The notes under the pieces were generated by a model. That model was not told where the DNA came from. It saw nothing but the letters and a program-made list of their open reading frames with translations, and did not search any database. From Bufo bufo (Eukaryota > Chordata > Amphibia > Anura > Bufonidae): a stretch of 64,000 nt of DNA. Below, one piece after another: positions 1 to 11,218 of this stretch; within the stretch, counting starts at the first letter, position 1, and every line of letters starts with the position of its first letter. The DNA is taken from NCBI RefSeq assembly GCF_905171765.1, contig NC_053389.1:747349146-747413145 (forward strand), written 5' to 3'. A program made the position numbers and the translations under genes.

Positions 1-1183
1 CAGGTCTACCAGCAGGTGGCGGCATCGTTGGTAGGCATAGTTTTAATGTTATGGCCATTCAGAATGGAATGTTCCAGTTCTGTTCTTCCCCCCTGCTTAA
101 GGGAAGTGGAGTTTTCCATACCCTGCAGCAAGGGAGGAAAAACCAGTTAGATCCAGTGAGTTCTAGCTCTCCCTGCATGGGGAAGGCTGTGTGTGTAGGA
201 GCTCCCAGTTCTAGGGAGCCAAAGCCAGGATCTTGTCTCGGCTGAGACAAAAGATCATCATTCCCAGTCTAAGCCTTCAGCCTCAGCTGGTGGAAAGCAA
301 GCAGCCACCTCTAGAACTCCAGGAAGAAGCATACCCTGTGAAGCCAACTGTGAGTACCGTCCAGAGACCAGGAGAAGCCAAATTCCTCCTCAGCTAGTCA
401 TTCCCCAATACAGCAGAGGACAGATAGAGCAGAAGATATAGATTCCTGCCACACATTGCCAATACCTGCTGGGACTTCAGACTAATGCTGTATCTCGCAT
501 GGATTAAAGCTGCATCAAGTAAAGACAAGTTTGAACTATATCCCAAGTCTGGATCTCAATTATTGCTGCAAATCCCACAATTACTCCTACTAGCAACACA
601 CTCATTTTATTGCAAGTGAGCCAGGATCCAGGAGTCCAGCCGTACCAAAGTAGGAGACACCATTGACACTATTGCTATTACCATACAGAGACATTACACC
701 ACTCTGGCATTCCTAACCTGGTACGTGAGATACAACACCTTAAAGGGCCCTGTGTTAGTACCCTGCGCACGCTGCAATTGGCGTCACAAACAAACCATAG
801 ACTATTATGTACATTTCCTGACCCACTGCATAATTTGGCATCCGTGTAACTGCACCCACGGTCCGGCTCATTGCATTTGGTTCTGCCAAAGTGCAGAGGG
901 CACAGCAGTTGCAGAGAGAGCTGAGCCTCTAGGTGTAATGGCAATGCCCCCGTTGCTTCTAGAGGCTCATTTGCATATATTGAAACACAATTTCTCTCAG
1001 CAATGTGGGCACATATGAACATGGAACCAACACAGATGTCATCAGCTGCCAAGCGCACATGTAACAGGTCAGCAGGTTTCATAGGTACAAATCTGCTGAC
1101 AGATGCCCTTTAAAGGTGTGGAACGAAACTAGTGATGGCTTTTCAGAAGGATTGAGTAAATACAGCCACAGCCCAAATCTCTA
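1..1183. other. Unassigned sequence, no gene recognised
   Basis: No open frame here looks like a known protein and the short open frames lack family motifs. Composition is ordinary mixed sequence without tandem repeats or obvious inverted repeats. It could be an old LTR or intronic DNA, but nothing visible decides this. Confidence 0.5.
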
Positions 1184-1186
1184 TAA

Positions 1187-1563
1187 GGCCTCTTTCACAC
1201 GGGCGTGTGAGCCCCGTGGTCGTATTGCGGACCACATTTGCGGATCCGCAATACACGGGTGTCGTTCCGTGGGCATTTCGCATCACGGATGCGGACCCAT
1301 TCACTTGAATGGGTCCGCAAATCCGGAGATGCGTAATGGTGCGGAACGGAAGCACGGAACGGAACCCCACGGAAGCACTACAGAGTACGGTTTTGTCCCG
1401 TACTTCCGTTCCGCAAAAAGATAGAACATGTCCTATCTTTTTGTGGAATGGCCGGTTCACGGACCCATTCAAGTGAATGGGTCCGCGATCTGATGCGGCT
1501 GCCCCACGGACTGTGCTCGTGCATTGCGGCCCGCATTTTGCACACGCCCGTGTGAAAGAGGCC
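1187..1563. mobile_element. Palindromic MITE with TAA target duplication
   Basis: The left end begins GGCCTCTTTCACACGGGCG and the right end is its reverse complement, so the 377-bp element can fold on itself. Both ends are flanked by TAA (1184-1186 and 1564-1566), a 3-bp duplication typical of PIF/Harbinger elements. It carries an internal inverted pair around 1296-1315 and 1464-1483. It encodes nothing credible. Membership of PIF/Harbinger is inferred from the duplication only. Confidence 0.8.
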
Positions 1564-1566
1564 TAA

Positions 1567-2269
1567 CACCGGTGTCAGTGGGTTTTACAGTGAAGATAAC
1601 TGAAAATGTATTTGCTTGTGTGTAGTACTGGCATCAGTTATTGCAAGAACTTCCATTTGGCATTGTGGGTATGAAGAGAATAATTAAATGGGGATGTTTT
1701 TTGATAAGAACAACTGGTTGTGGGGTAGAAACAATCCCTTCCTCAGGTAACAGAGACAGTGAAATCTCACACATGTATTATAAACCCAAAGCGGCACCAA
1801 ATGTAAGCACTTTTTGATCTCTAGAACCTCCTCTGGGACCAGAGGGAGGTCAATAAACCTACACATGATAGGCAAACTTAGTCTAAAAGTCACAGAATCC
1901 ATATAGAGTATATAATTAAACAGTTTAATAAATGAATAGCGAAATAATTGAGAATTCATGTTTGCAGACAAAATAAAATGCCTGTGGTTTTGTAGCCAAA
2001 CCAGGCTTGACAACAAAGCACTGCAGATCCCAGTAATTGTTCCTCTTCATATCAAAGTAACAGTAGTCGAGGAAGCTTGGATCAGTGATGTTCATTTGAT
2101 TTTGCAGACATGCATAGTTAGGGACCCTAAAAAGAAGAATTTTGTCTGATGGTTTTTATTTTTGTTCCCTAAAAAACATAGAAACTGCTAATTTTTGCCA
2201 TAAAGCATGAAGTTTTTGTGGAATTTTTTTTGCAAAAAGGTTTTTTTTTTTTTTTTTTTCCATGTAGGG
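1567..2269. other. Unassigned sequence
   Basis: No protein family, RNA gene or repeat structure was recognised between the TAA-flanked MITE and the Penelope remnant, apart from a T-rich run near 2240-2260. Confidence 0.4.
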
Positions 2270-2798
2270 GAAATGTCAAACCACGGTCAGCTGACCAAAA
2301 ACTCCTTTTAGGGGTCCTATCTATATGTTAAAACTTTAACCTTTATTATTTACTTTTAAAACAAAAATACTCAGAGAAACCAATACTGCAAGGTAATTTA
2401 AAAATATCAGGTTGCAGTTTCGGGCTAAGTCAGTTAATTTATGTATTTTTGGGGGCCGCTGTCGCTCGCTCTACATTCTATTTAAGAGGTGGTTAACCTC
2501 ATGGATACTTTGTGGCCATGTATCACCACAGGTTAGCAGGTGTATTTTCAATGGTGAATTGTTTGGTGTCCCTATAGGTCCTAGGTATAGGAGTTTCTAT
2601 TGTAAATAGATGAGATGTATTCCTACATCCCTATGCGACAGACATCCATCATTCATTCACACATCTCACACGCTGGGAGATCAGGCAGTTTGCCTACGAA
2701 CATTTGCACAATATGTGTTGAGCTGGACAATGATTGCGACCCTGCTGTTTGTGGATCTTGCCCTATACTGCAACCTGTCTAAAAATTGTAGATTGTCA

Positions 2799-2856
2799 CT
2801 ACCCCACCCAACATGTTTCGCCGCGATGCGGCTTCGTCAGGGGAGTTGGGGTAATA
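2799..2856 (-). ncRNA. Hammerhead ribozyme, type I, minimal stem III
   Basis: Read on the minus strand, the conserved CUGACGA (2834-2840) is followed by a 5-bp stem II (GCCGC/GCGGC, loop AUC), then GAAA. Next comes a stem III of only two pairs (AC/GU with a 2-nt loop) and a GUU cleavage triplet, with predicted cleavage between 2810 and 2809. The flanks form stem I: GGG pairs with CCC and GGGGUA with UACCCC around a small internal loop. All core positions match the hammerhead consensus. Self-cleaving RNAs of this short-stem-III form are known from Penelope-like elements. Activity is not shown here; such minimal forms often need to act as dimers. Confidence 0.75.
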
Positions 2857-2929
2857 GCGTGACTCACTCTGTTTCGTCTGCCTAAATAAACTATCTATCT
2901 CCTCCCAAACTATGGGTTCCACCAATCGA

Positions 2930-3325
2930 GTTGTATTGCTGCGATTGACATGTGCATTAGTCCATCCTGTGGACTTCACCAGGATTGAAAGGTGGGAGGG
3001 GGGAGTGACATCAGCCGGGTGCTGCTCCTCTCCAGCAATGAATTGAATTTCACACCCCCTTACATAGTATCGCATCACTGATGATGCTTTCTTGCCGCAT
3101 ATCACGCGCGTCCTTCTGGGTACTGCGCGATTAGCATCTATATCAGCCCATCCTGTGAGTCTCGCCGGGAATAATAAGTAGGTGGGGGGAGTGACATCAA
3201 CCGAGTGTCACTCCCCTCCACCAATGAGATGAATCGCACCAAAGGCACACCCCCTTCCATTGTATCGCATCACTAATGATGCTTTCTTACCGCCTATTGC
3301 GCGCGTCCTTCTGAATGCTGCAATG
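2930..3325. repeat. Two diverged copies of a 195-bp tandem repeat
   Basis: The segment ending in GCGCGTCCTTCTG recurs at a spacing of 195 bp (3106 and 3301), with similar preceding blocks (wording around 'catcctgtg' and 'catcgcatcac'). It lies between the hammerhead and the endonuclease end of the PLE remnant, that is in its 3' untranslated part. Confidence 0.65.
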
Positions 3326-3763
3326 AACCAGGGGGTGCGACGTCATGGAAGCGCCGCTTCCTTACTACCAGTACGGTTCACCTCGGCACAGACACGCCCT
3401 CATCCTCCATATCACATGACCAGTGTCTCTTGACAGGGGTAGGAGGTTAGACTATGTCATTCTCAATACAGTAACCCTTTCCTTTCTGCTCATGCAATAG
3501 TCAGCAAGTGATCACTGTGATACTATGGGAGTCCATGGATACCCTAGCAATGCCATAGGTGCCTCTCAAACGGGCTATCCTATACCTTATCCCTTTTATG
3601 TATAGGATCAGTGACAAGGGAGGGGAATATGGTATGTATTGCAGGCTAATTTACCCAAAAATAAGGGCTTCTCTAATTTATAGTGTATTAGCATCTTATA
3701 GCTACACTAATGGCAATATCAGCATTATATGGCTACTTAACTCCTTACATGGATTATAGCTTA

Positions 3764-4057
3764 CTAAATGAAAGCTGTATATGAGAAGCCCTCATTGAGG
3801 CCCCTCGGACTCAAGGATTGTAGTCTATAAATCCATCTGGCTTCCACCTGTAATTTCAGATCCAAATTTCCACTTCTTGGTCCCAGTTTTATTCTTGCAA
3901 TACCCCAGAATTTTAACACTTTGGGGTTTCCATTGTGTACGTATGCAACATGTCTGTAGAGAGGGGTATCCTTAGTATTGATAGCACTGACGTGTCCAGA
4001 AATTCTTCTTTTTAGTTCCTGTATTGTTTTGCCCACTGACTTAGCCCGTAACTGCAA
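3764..4057 (-). pseudogene. GIY-YIG endonuclease C-terminal fragment of a PLE
   Basis: About 97 codons match the end of the Penelope-type GIY-YIG endonuclease: a VGKT-type motif near the start, the catalytic-region arginine pattern LKRRISGHV, and the characteristic ending WIYRLQSLSPRGLNE. The upstream reverse transcriptase and the first part of the endonuclease are missing. The frame enters from the terminal inverted repeat, so the start is artificial. In an intact element this domain nicks target DNA to prime reverse transcription. Treated as a broken remnant. Confidence 0.7.
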
Positions 4058-4335
4058 CCTGATATTTTTAAATTACCTTGTAGTATTGGTTTCTCTGAGT
4101 ATTTTAATTTTAAAAATAAATAATAAAGGTTAAAGTTTTAACATATAGTAAGGACCCCTAAAAGGAGTTTTTGATCAGGTGACCGTGGTTAAATTTCAGC
4201 ATGAACCTAAAATGCACTCTAACCTTTATAGGTGAACTTAATGTGACCTTCTCTAAACTTTTTAATGCACATGTCCAACTGTTCAATGTTTCAGTACTTT
4301 TTGCATAACATGCGGTTCTCTAACAAGGAGCTTAA

Positions 4336-5017
4336 AGGGGTTCTCCATTAAAAAAATTAAAATACTTAAATATTATTTTATAATAAATATATTCACAAAT
4401 GCCTTTCATTACCTAGAATGACTTGTTTTGTCTAGCGAGCAATCATCAGGAGAAATAAAATGGCCGCTGTCCTATCAGTACACACAAAATCTGTCCTAAT
4501 CACACAGGAGGACAAGTTACTTCACCACAATGAGCCATAGTGCTGCCTCGTCCTCCTCTCTGCTCTGCTTGTCAGGAATCATGATCCTGAATACAGGTGA
4601 CTCTCTGTGGGAATGGAGATGATGAAGGAGACATGAGAGGAGGATGAGGTGTGGCTAATGAGCAGCAGAACTTGTTTACAATCTCCATTACCAAAGCAAC
4701 ACATTACCACAGTCTGTCCTGTCCTTCCTCTCTGTACTTCAAGTCTCCTCATGAACTAAATTCCCCAGAGATTCAGCTAACGTTCTCATCATTTGTATTC
4801 AGTATCATAATACCTGACAAGTAGAGAGGAGGAGGAGAAGGAGGCTGCTCTTTACCTCAGGACAGGTTTTGTGTGAACTAATGGGATAGCAGCTATTTTG
4901 TTTCCCTGATGATTGCTTCCCAGACAAAACGAGCCATAATGAAAGGTATTTGAAAATATATTTATAATAAATGTAATATTTAAGTATTTTCATTTTCTTA
5001 ATTCCCGGAAAACCCCT
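4336..5017. mobile_element. T2/Kolobok-type MITE with TTAA duplication
   Basis: The left end reads AGGGGTTCTCC after TTAA (4332-4335); the right end is the inverted form before TTAA (5018-5021). Subterminal stretches around 4360-4390 and 4950-4990 are also inverted copies (AATACTTAAATATT and its partner). A TTAA duplication with AAAGG-type ends is the hallmark of the T2 MITEs described in Xenopus (Kolobok superfamily). No coding capacity is visible. Confidence 0.75.
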
Positions 5018-5037
5018 TTAACAACAAAATTCACAAC

Positions 5038-5391
5038 AGGTTTGTACACAAACATAGAAAAGGATTCTTTACGGTAATAGCAGTGAGACTATGGAACTCT
5101 CTGCCTGAGGAGGTGGTGATGGTGCGTACAATAAAGGAATTCAAGAGGGGCCTGGATGTATTTCTGGAGTGTAATAATATTACAGGCTATAGCTACTAGA
5201 GAGGGGTCGTTGATCCAGGGAGATATTCTGATTGCCTGATTGGAGTCGGGAAGGAATTTTTTATTCCCCTAAAGTGAGGAAAATTGGTTTCTACCTCACA
5301 GTTTTTTTTTGCCTTCCTCTGGATCAACTTGCAGGATGACAGGCCGAACTGGATGGACAAATGTCTTTTTTCGGCCTTATGTACTATGTTA
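5038..5391 (+). mobile_element. 5'-truncated LINE 3' end (CR1/L2-like), copy 1
   Basis: The first part encodes the end of a LINE reverse transcriptase protein (motif WNSLPEEVV followed by FKRGLDVFLE-like residues). A 3' untranslated region follows, ending near TACTATGTTAG at 5391. The same sequence recurs at 62110-62745, where more of the coding part survives. Heavy 5' truncation with a fixed 3' end is the normal outcome of target-primed reverse transcription. Confidence 0.8.
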
Positions 5392-6062
5392 GGTGTTTGA
5401 TCCATGAATTGCCTAATAAATCTCCTGGTTCAATTAGAATTTGTATTTAAACAGTCCTCCTCATCATGCTGTTTACATTTTGAAATCATGAAACCAAAAC
5501 AACACCTAACAATTGATCAACAGTACCTCACCATTGCAAGGCTTCAAGTAGAATGTTCTCAGACAGAAGTGGCCACTGAGCTTAGAGCTTACAGAGTATG
5601 ATCACCAGGTTGCAACAGAGATACAGAGAGACTGGAAGAGTCAAGGAAAGGCATAGAAGTGGACATCCTTTGGCCACATCCCACACTGATGATTGCTTCA
5701 TTGTGAACAATCCCCCGAGGAAACAGATGATGAATGCCACACAACTCCAGGCACATTAAAGGGAGGTGAGAGACACCCAAGTGTCATGTAAGACCATTTG
5801 AAACTGTTTAAATCAGCATGGTCTGCATACTAGACAACCTGTAAGGGTACCTGACCACAGGTGTCATTGTCTTGGGCTAAGGATCATCTACACTGGACAA
5901 GGAACCAATAGGCCTCAGTGCTGTTCACTGATGAAGGACAATTCATGCTGAGCAGAAATGGTGGACGCCAACAATGTTGGAGACATCAAGGAGCATGCTA
6001 TGCATCAGCCACTGTTGTCACCAGACAAGGCTTTGGTGGTGGTGGTGTTATAGTGTGGGCAG
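5392..6062 (+). pseudogene. Tc1-like transposase relic
   Basis: Reading across several frames gives pieces in Tc1 transposase order. They are an N-terminal helix-turn-helix-like stretch near 5515-5580 (TIARLQVECSQTEVATEL), a DxxH-type catalytic block near 5915-5945 (a former FTDE motif), and a glycine-rich GGGVIVW-like block near 6030-6058. Many stops interrupt it. The sequence stops abruptly at the hAT-C junction near 6063, so the third catalytic residue is gone. No terminal repeats were recognised. Confidence 0.55.
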
Positions 6063-6063
6063 G

Positions 6064-8290
6064 TGTATCTACGGGGTTCTTTCCCCCAAACATATGAGTT
6101 TCAGTACAGCCTGCTGTCGTTTCCCCCTGGCTGTTATGAAGTTGGTGGTGCAGATGAAGCGCTGACGTGATGAGGAGGAGGTAGAGGAGGAACCGGAGGA
6201 GGAAGCGGAGTAGGAGGAGGAAGCAACAGGAGACTGTCTGCCTCAGGCCAAGCGGTCACTACATTTACCAAGTGGGCAGTTAGGTAGATATAACGTCCCT
6301 GCCCGTACTTACTGGTCTACATGTCGGTGGTTATGTGGACCTTGTCACTGATGGCATTGCGCAGGGCACACCTTATTTTTTCTGCCACTTCTTTGTGTAG
6401 GGCAGTGATAGCCCGCCTTGAAAAGTAGTGGCTGCTGGGAACCACGTCCCGTGGGACAGCTGCCTTCATTACATTTTTAGAACTGTCCGTCTCCACCAGA
6501 CGGAAGGGCAGCATTTCAAAGGCCAGCAGTTTTGAAATGCTGGCATTCAGGGCCAGAGCTCGTGGGTGGGTAGGGGGTACTTCCTCTTTCTCTCCAGGAC
6601 AACTGAACGCTTCCATGGGACAGTGTGGACATGCTGGGTGACGGTGGTGGTTGTGGTGTGGCTGCCACATTGTCTGTTTGTGGGGTGGCAGGTGCCTTGG
6701 TCGCTCCAGAAGGGGAGGAAGAGGCTGAGACCACAACAAAAAAGGGAGCAGGAGGAGCCTCTGATCTTTTGTGGTTCTTGAGGTGTCTACTCCACTGCAG
6801 CTTGTGCTTTGTGGTTAGATTCCGGATCATGCAGGTGGTGCTCAGGTTGAGAAGATTTATGCCTTGCTACAGGCTCTGACTGCACAGCGTGCAAACCACC
6901 CGTGTCCTGTCGTCAGAACACTGCTTGAAAAACTGCCAAGCCAGGGAACTCCTTTGCGGCAGCTTTGATGTGCTAAGTATCTTGGCGCTTTGAGCAGTAG
7001 CAGACGTACTGGCTGGGGGGCCGACCGCTCTGCTTTTGCACCCTGCTCCCTCTTTTGCTGTGTGGCTGGTGCTGCATGACCCCCTCCTCTTCCTCCGAAC
7101 TGCACGTGTCACTGTCACGGCGGGGAGTGGGGGACACCCCCCACCGTGCAGCGGCAAAGGGTAAAGGGGATCAGCCTGGCCAAAAAGAGTAATAAGGGAG
7201 CAGGTCACTCCTACCGCGTCCCTAATCCTCTCCCTGACTCCTCACTGTATGAGCGGACCCCGATGGTAGGACGACTCATACTCAGGATTCCTATAAACCC
7301 TAAGTCGCCCTGGTAATCCCTCACTTAGGAGCAGGGGAGAGACAACCTGTTCATCCCAGTTATGGAGGAACAGGAGTCTCTATCTGAGGCCAGGCTGCAA
7401 GGAGAGGGGAACACATGCAGCATATGGAGATGGCAGGTAAGCGACTCCCATAACACACTTACCTGCCACAGACACACTGACTGGAAACCGTGCACAAGTG
7501 CTGATGTCCACACCAACATAAAAAGGACACAGCACACACCACAAACCACACAGGAACCAAGGACACCATAGCTGCAATAACGTGAGACACCACAAGAACA
7601 TCTATGACCACAAGGGTGGCCCTCACTGGACAGATGGAATATGAAGAGCAGTAGGATAGCTCCAGAATACACCATGGCTGGAGTACCCCCCAGCTTCAGG
7701 CATCCAGCAGAGGCTAAATAGCCCAAGCAGCCACACCCACACACACATAAACCCAGTGTTAACAAAACACTAGGAAGGGAGTTAACCCTTCCAACACCAG
7801 ACAAGGTACAGAAGCCACTTAAAGGGGAAGTGCACACACAAGCATAGAAAGCTACACGCAACAACATGCATGGCAACCATGTCACGGCAATCACCCAGAA
7901 GGCCGAGACACTGCCACCGCATGCACACACAGCAACACGTTGCCGTGGGCAACCGCAAGTGTAGCAACAGTGTCACAGTGCACACCATAGGCCGTGACAG
8001 TCACTGGCATGACCTGGATGCCATGTGAGGTCTAGGACCTCATCATCCTCGACATCATCTTCCACCCACTCTTCACCCTTACCCTCCTTGCCGGTCTGAA
8101 CACTGCAGAAAGCCGCAGCAGTTGGCACCTATATTTCGTCATCATTATCAGAGACGTGCTTCGTTGGTCCTCCCATGTCCATATCTTGAAATATAAGTGG
8201 TTGGGCATCACTTTTAGGGCCGGGCTAGGTGGATGGCCCACGGAAAACCCACTAGCAGAGTCATCAAAAAGCATAAGAGACTGCTGCATG
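6064..8290 (-). pseudogene. hAT-C transposase, N-terminal half (broken)
   Basis: In order on the minus strand: an N-terminal segment (about 8290-8035, MQQSLMLFDDSA), the interrupting solo LTR, a BED-type zinc finger (about 6975-6770), a serine/proline-rich linker, and the start of the catalytic core up to the ITTDM motif near 6317. These align with the better copy at 46.1-47.9 kb. The BED finger keeps CTLC, but its first histidine is changed: RNLTTKH replaces RHLHAKH. Frame changes separate the parts, and the catalytic DNA-binding and dimerisation regions further on are missing, so it cannot make a working enzyme. Confidence 0.7.
7113..7999. mobile_element. Solo LTR with 5-bp target duplication
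   Basis: The 887-bp block starts TGTCACGGC and ends GCCGTGACA, a perfect 9-bp terminal inverted repeat with TG...CA ends, and is flanked by GTCAC on both sides (7108-7112, 8000-8004). The homologous hAT copy at about 47.26 kb has no insertion here, which gives an empty-site comparison. No gag or pol is present, so this is an LTR left after recombination. The retrovirus-like family it comes from is not identified, and its orientation is unclear. Confidence 0.75.
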
Positions 8291-8822
8291 ACTTGGGGCT
8301 CAGACTGCTTTGCTGAGGTGCAAGGGTTGAGGTGGAAGACGGATGCCTGTAGGCCGACGGTCCCAACTCTGTGTTTTCAGCAATGGACTAGGTGGAAGAC
8401 AATGTTAAGGAACTGGAGACACTGTCAGCCATCCAATCTACTACCGTCTCTACTTGTTCTGGCCTCACCATTCTTAGAGTGGTATTAGGGCCTACAAAAT
8501 GTCACATAACGTCCTGTCGCCTGCGTGCACCAGAAAAAGGTGTTCGTTTGGGCACGTAGCTGGCACAGATCAACAATGTCCTCTCCCTGCAGCAGGAGCT
8601 CCACCACCACCAGCAACACCACAGCCACGTCCCCTAGTTGATGCTCTCCTCATTTTGTTACAGTCACCCACCAAATTGCTGGACAGGAGAATAATTGTGA
8701 ATTCGTGTCACGAATGCAAGAGAGGTGTTTGGAAAAATAAAATTGGTAAGACACACCAACCAAATTAACCGACTGTATAAATATTATATATTCCCTTTGA
8801 CGGTGGCAAGTACAGTGTATTT

Positions 8823-9811
8823 CAGGGGCGTTGTTAGGTTAAAACATTTGGGGCCTGGGCCCCTGATGTTTTCTCCCAGGCTCCGAATGTACTGCCTGCC
8901 TGCTAGATACAACTGTATTGCCTTTCTCAGGATGGCAATACAATTGAATCTAAGGTCCCGCAAGAGCTGAAGGACCTATGATGACATCACTGGTCATGTG
9001 ATCAGTGCTAAATGCAGTAACTGAAAAGGACCTGCGATGATGTCATCGTCATGTGACCAGTGCAGGAGAGGATGGTTCAGCAGTGAAGAGAAGTCCTGGG
9101 AAGAAGCTATGGTGAGGTCTGCTACATGAGGAGAGGTAAGTGAAGGGGTAGATTACGCAGTGTGAGAGGCAGAGCAATGTTGAACGTTGTAGTTATTTAA
9201 CTGGGACTATATGTTAGGGCTGAAGGGAAGGAAGTTATTTAAATGGGACAGTAAGGAGGAGTGATGTTATTTACATGGGACTGAAAGTTGAGAGAGTGAT
9301 GTTATTTACATGGGAAGGTATGTCGGAGGTGGCTGGGGCAGTGTGATGTTATTAATACTGGAGGGCTCTTTAACTAATGGGGGCACTCTTGGGGAGCATT
9401 ATCACTGTTGGGTGCACTGTAGGGGGCAGTATTACAAATGAGGGCATTATAGAAGAGAATTACTATTGGTGGGAGTATGAGGAGCACTGTTACTATGGGA
9501 GGCACTCATTTTTCTTCAGGATAGTATTTGGGGGTACAGAAAATGAGGAAGCTAAGATGTCTGTGTGTCACACTCTGTAGAGACGAGGAACAGCTGAGAG
9601 AATTTGTCCAGACAGAATGGAGAAGATGATGACAGAGAAGATCTACATCAGAGGAGACGTCACCTGGGAGGAACTGGATGTGAGAATTACGTGCTGCTGT
9701 ATTGCTGTTTAGCTATAGCGGGCTTAGGTGTCGGTTGGTCGACTTAGAGTATTGGGCCATATGCATTGGGGCTTGGGCCCCGGATCTTTTGAGACCCTAG
9801 CAACGCCCCTG
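8823..9811. mobile_element. Non-autonomous hAT with 8-bp target duplication
   Basis: The ends are CAGGGGCGTTG and CAACGCCCCTG, typical hAT CA(G)GGG termini, flanked by a perfect 8-bp duplication GTGTATTT (8815-8822 and 9812-9819). The target is one of the 5' tandem repeat units of hAT-C. The 989-bp interior holds no transposase; mobilisation would need a relative's enzyme. Confidence 0.85.
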
Positions 9812-9819
9812 GTGTATTT

Positions 9820-10169
9820 TAAAACAAAATATATATATATATATATAGGTAGTTCACACCGACCCAATTAACCGGCTGAATAACTGTTACATATTCCCTT
9901 TGACATTGGCAAGTACAGTGTATTTTAAACAAAAAAAAAAATATAGGTAGGTCACACCGACCCAATTCACGGGTTGAATAACTGTTAAATATTCCCTTTG
10001 ACGTTGGCAAGTACAGTGTATTTTCAACCACAAATATAGATGGGTTACACCGACCCATTTAACCGGCTGAATAACTGTTATATATTCCCTTCGACGATGG
10101 TAAGTACAGTGTATTTTAAATAAAAAAGGTAGGACACACCGACCCTATTAACCGGCTGAATAACTATTA
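9820..10169 (-). repeat. Tandem repeats (about 93 bp) of hAT-C 5' region
   Basis: Units share ACACCGACCC, AACCGGCTGAATAACTGTTA and GGCAAGTACAGTGTATTTT and recur at about 9855, 9953, 10046 and 10135. One more unit lies before the non-autonomous hAT (8755-8822) and another is split by the Tc1 insertion (10150-10169 with 11219-11260). They sit between the terminus and the transposase start of the hAT, where the related 10.45-kb element also has tandem repeats (78-bp units). Confidence 0.75.
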
Positions 10170-11218
10170 TACACTCACCTAAAGAATTATTAGGAACACC
10201 TATTCTATTTCTCATTAATGCAATTATCTAGTCAACCAATCACATGGCAGTTGCTTCAATGCATTTAGGGATGTGGTCCTGGTCAAGACAATCTCCTGAA
10301 CTCCAAACTGAATGTCAGAATGGGAAAGAAAGGTGATTTAAGCAATTTTGAGCGTGGCATGGTTGTTGGTGCCAGACGGGCCGGTCTGAGTATTTCACAA
10401 TCTGCTCAGTTACTGGGATTTTCACGCACAACCATTTCTAGGGTTTACAAAGAATGGTGTGAAAAGGGAAAAACATCCAGTATGCGGCAGTCCTGTGGGC
10501 AAAAATGCCTTGTGGATGCTAGAGGTCAGAGGAGAATGGGCCGACTGATTCAAGCTGATAGAAAAGCAACGTTGACTGAAATAACCACTCGTTACAACCG
10601 AGGTATGCAGCAAAGCATTTGTGAAGCCACAACACGCACAACCTTGAGGCGGATGGGCTACAACAGCAGAAGACCCCACCGGGTATCACTCATCTCCACT
10701 ACAAATAGGAAAAAGAGGCTACAATTTGCACGAGCTCACCAAAATTGGACTGTTGAAGACTGGAAAAATGTTGCCTGGTCTGATGAGTCTCGATTTCTGT
10801 TGAGACATCCAAATGGAAGAGTCCGAATTTGGCGTAAACAGAATGAGAACATGTATCCATCCTCTGATGGCTACTTCCAGCAGGATAATGCACCATGTCA
10901 CAAAGCTCGAATCATTTCAAATTGGTTTCTTGAACATGACAATGAGTTCACTGTACTAAAATGGCCCCCACAGTCATCAGATCTCAACCCAATAGAGCAT
11001 CTTTGGGATGTGGTGGAACGGGAACTTTGTGCCCTGGATGTGCATCCCTCAAATCTCCATCAACTGCAAGATGCTATCCTATCAATATGGGCCAACATTT
11101 CTAAAGAATGCTATCAGCACCTTGTTGAATCAATGCCACGTAGAATTAAGGCAGTTCTGAAGGCAAAAGGGGGTCCAACACCGTATTAGTATGGTGTTCC
11201 TAATAATTCTTGAGTGTA
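10170..11218 (+). mobile_element. Tc1-type element with TA duplication, internally deleted
   Basis: Ends read TACACTCACC...AAGAATTATTAGGAACACC and its inverted form ending TTGAGTGTA, with a TA at each boundary. The element interrupts a unit of the hAT-C tandem repeat: the interrupted ATATTCCC-type motif resumes right after 11218. Total length is 1049 bp, shorter than a usual Tc1 of about 1.2-1.6 kb because the transposase gene carries an internal deletion. Confidence 0.85.
10320..11189 (+). CDS. Tc1 transposase, internally deleted but open (289 aa)
   Basis: The protein has paired helix-turn-helix domains at the N-terminus (residues about 8-60 and 70-115). The DDE triad follows: D155 (WSDESRF), D189 (FQQDNAPCH) and E226 (NPIEHLWD). 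In family members the first two aspartates are about 90 residues apart; here they are only 34 apart. About 50-55 residues, including the glycine-rich VMVWG block, have been lost in frame between NENM (about 175) and YPSSDGYF. The start ATG follows the terminal repeat by about 150 bp as usual, and the C-terminus KGGPTPY is intact. Open but very probably inactive in strand transfer, because part of the catalytic fold is absent; DNA binding could persist. Confidence 0.85.
   Translation: MGKKGDLSNFERGMVVGARRAGLSISQSAQLLGFSRTTISRVYKEWCEKGKTSSMRQSCGQKCLVDARGQRRMGRLIQADRKATLTEITTRYNRGMQQSICEATTRTTLRRMGYNSRRPHRVSLISTTNRKKRLQFARAHQNWTVEDWKNVAWSDESRFLLRHPNGRVRIWRKQNENMYPSSDGYFQQDNAPCHKARIISNWFLEHDNEFTVLKWPPQSSDLNPIEHLWDVVERELCALDVHPSNLHQLQDAILSIWANISKECYQHLVESMPRRIKAVLKAKGGPTPY

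Larger units (their letters stand above)
2282..4193 (-). mobile_element. Penelope-like element remnant with inverted terminal repeats
   Basis: The interval is bounded by an inverted repeat of about 150 bp (about 2282-2432 and 4033-4193) that differs by scattered substitutions. Inside, on the minus strand, come the end of a GIY-YIG endonuclease frame (3764-4057), a 3' untranslated stretch and a hammerhead ribozyme (2799-2856), the order expected at the 3' end of a PLE. The reverse transcriptase is absent, so this is a truncated copy. Inverted or tandem terminal repeats (pLTRs) and hammerhead motifs are known features of PLEs. Confidence 0.7.

Noticed and set aside
678..1082. 134-codon minus-strand frame near the left end
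   Set aside because: No motif or family likeness, and a shadow frame of similar length exists on the other strand.
2610..2885. 91-codon plus-strand frame over the hammerhead region
   Set aside because: It overlaps the PLE 3' untranslated region and ribozyme on the other strand, without family likeness.
7325..7930. Cysteine-rich 201-codon minus-strand frame (WVIAVTWLP, CGLWCVLCP) as a membrane or secreted protein
   Set aside because: It lies wholly in the solo LTR, overlaps other open frames, and has no recognised domain.
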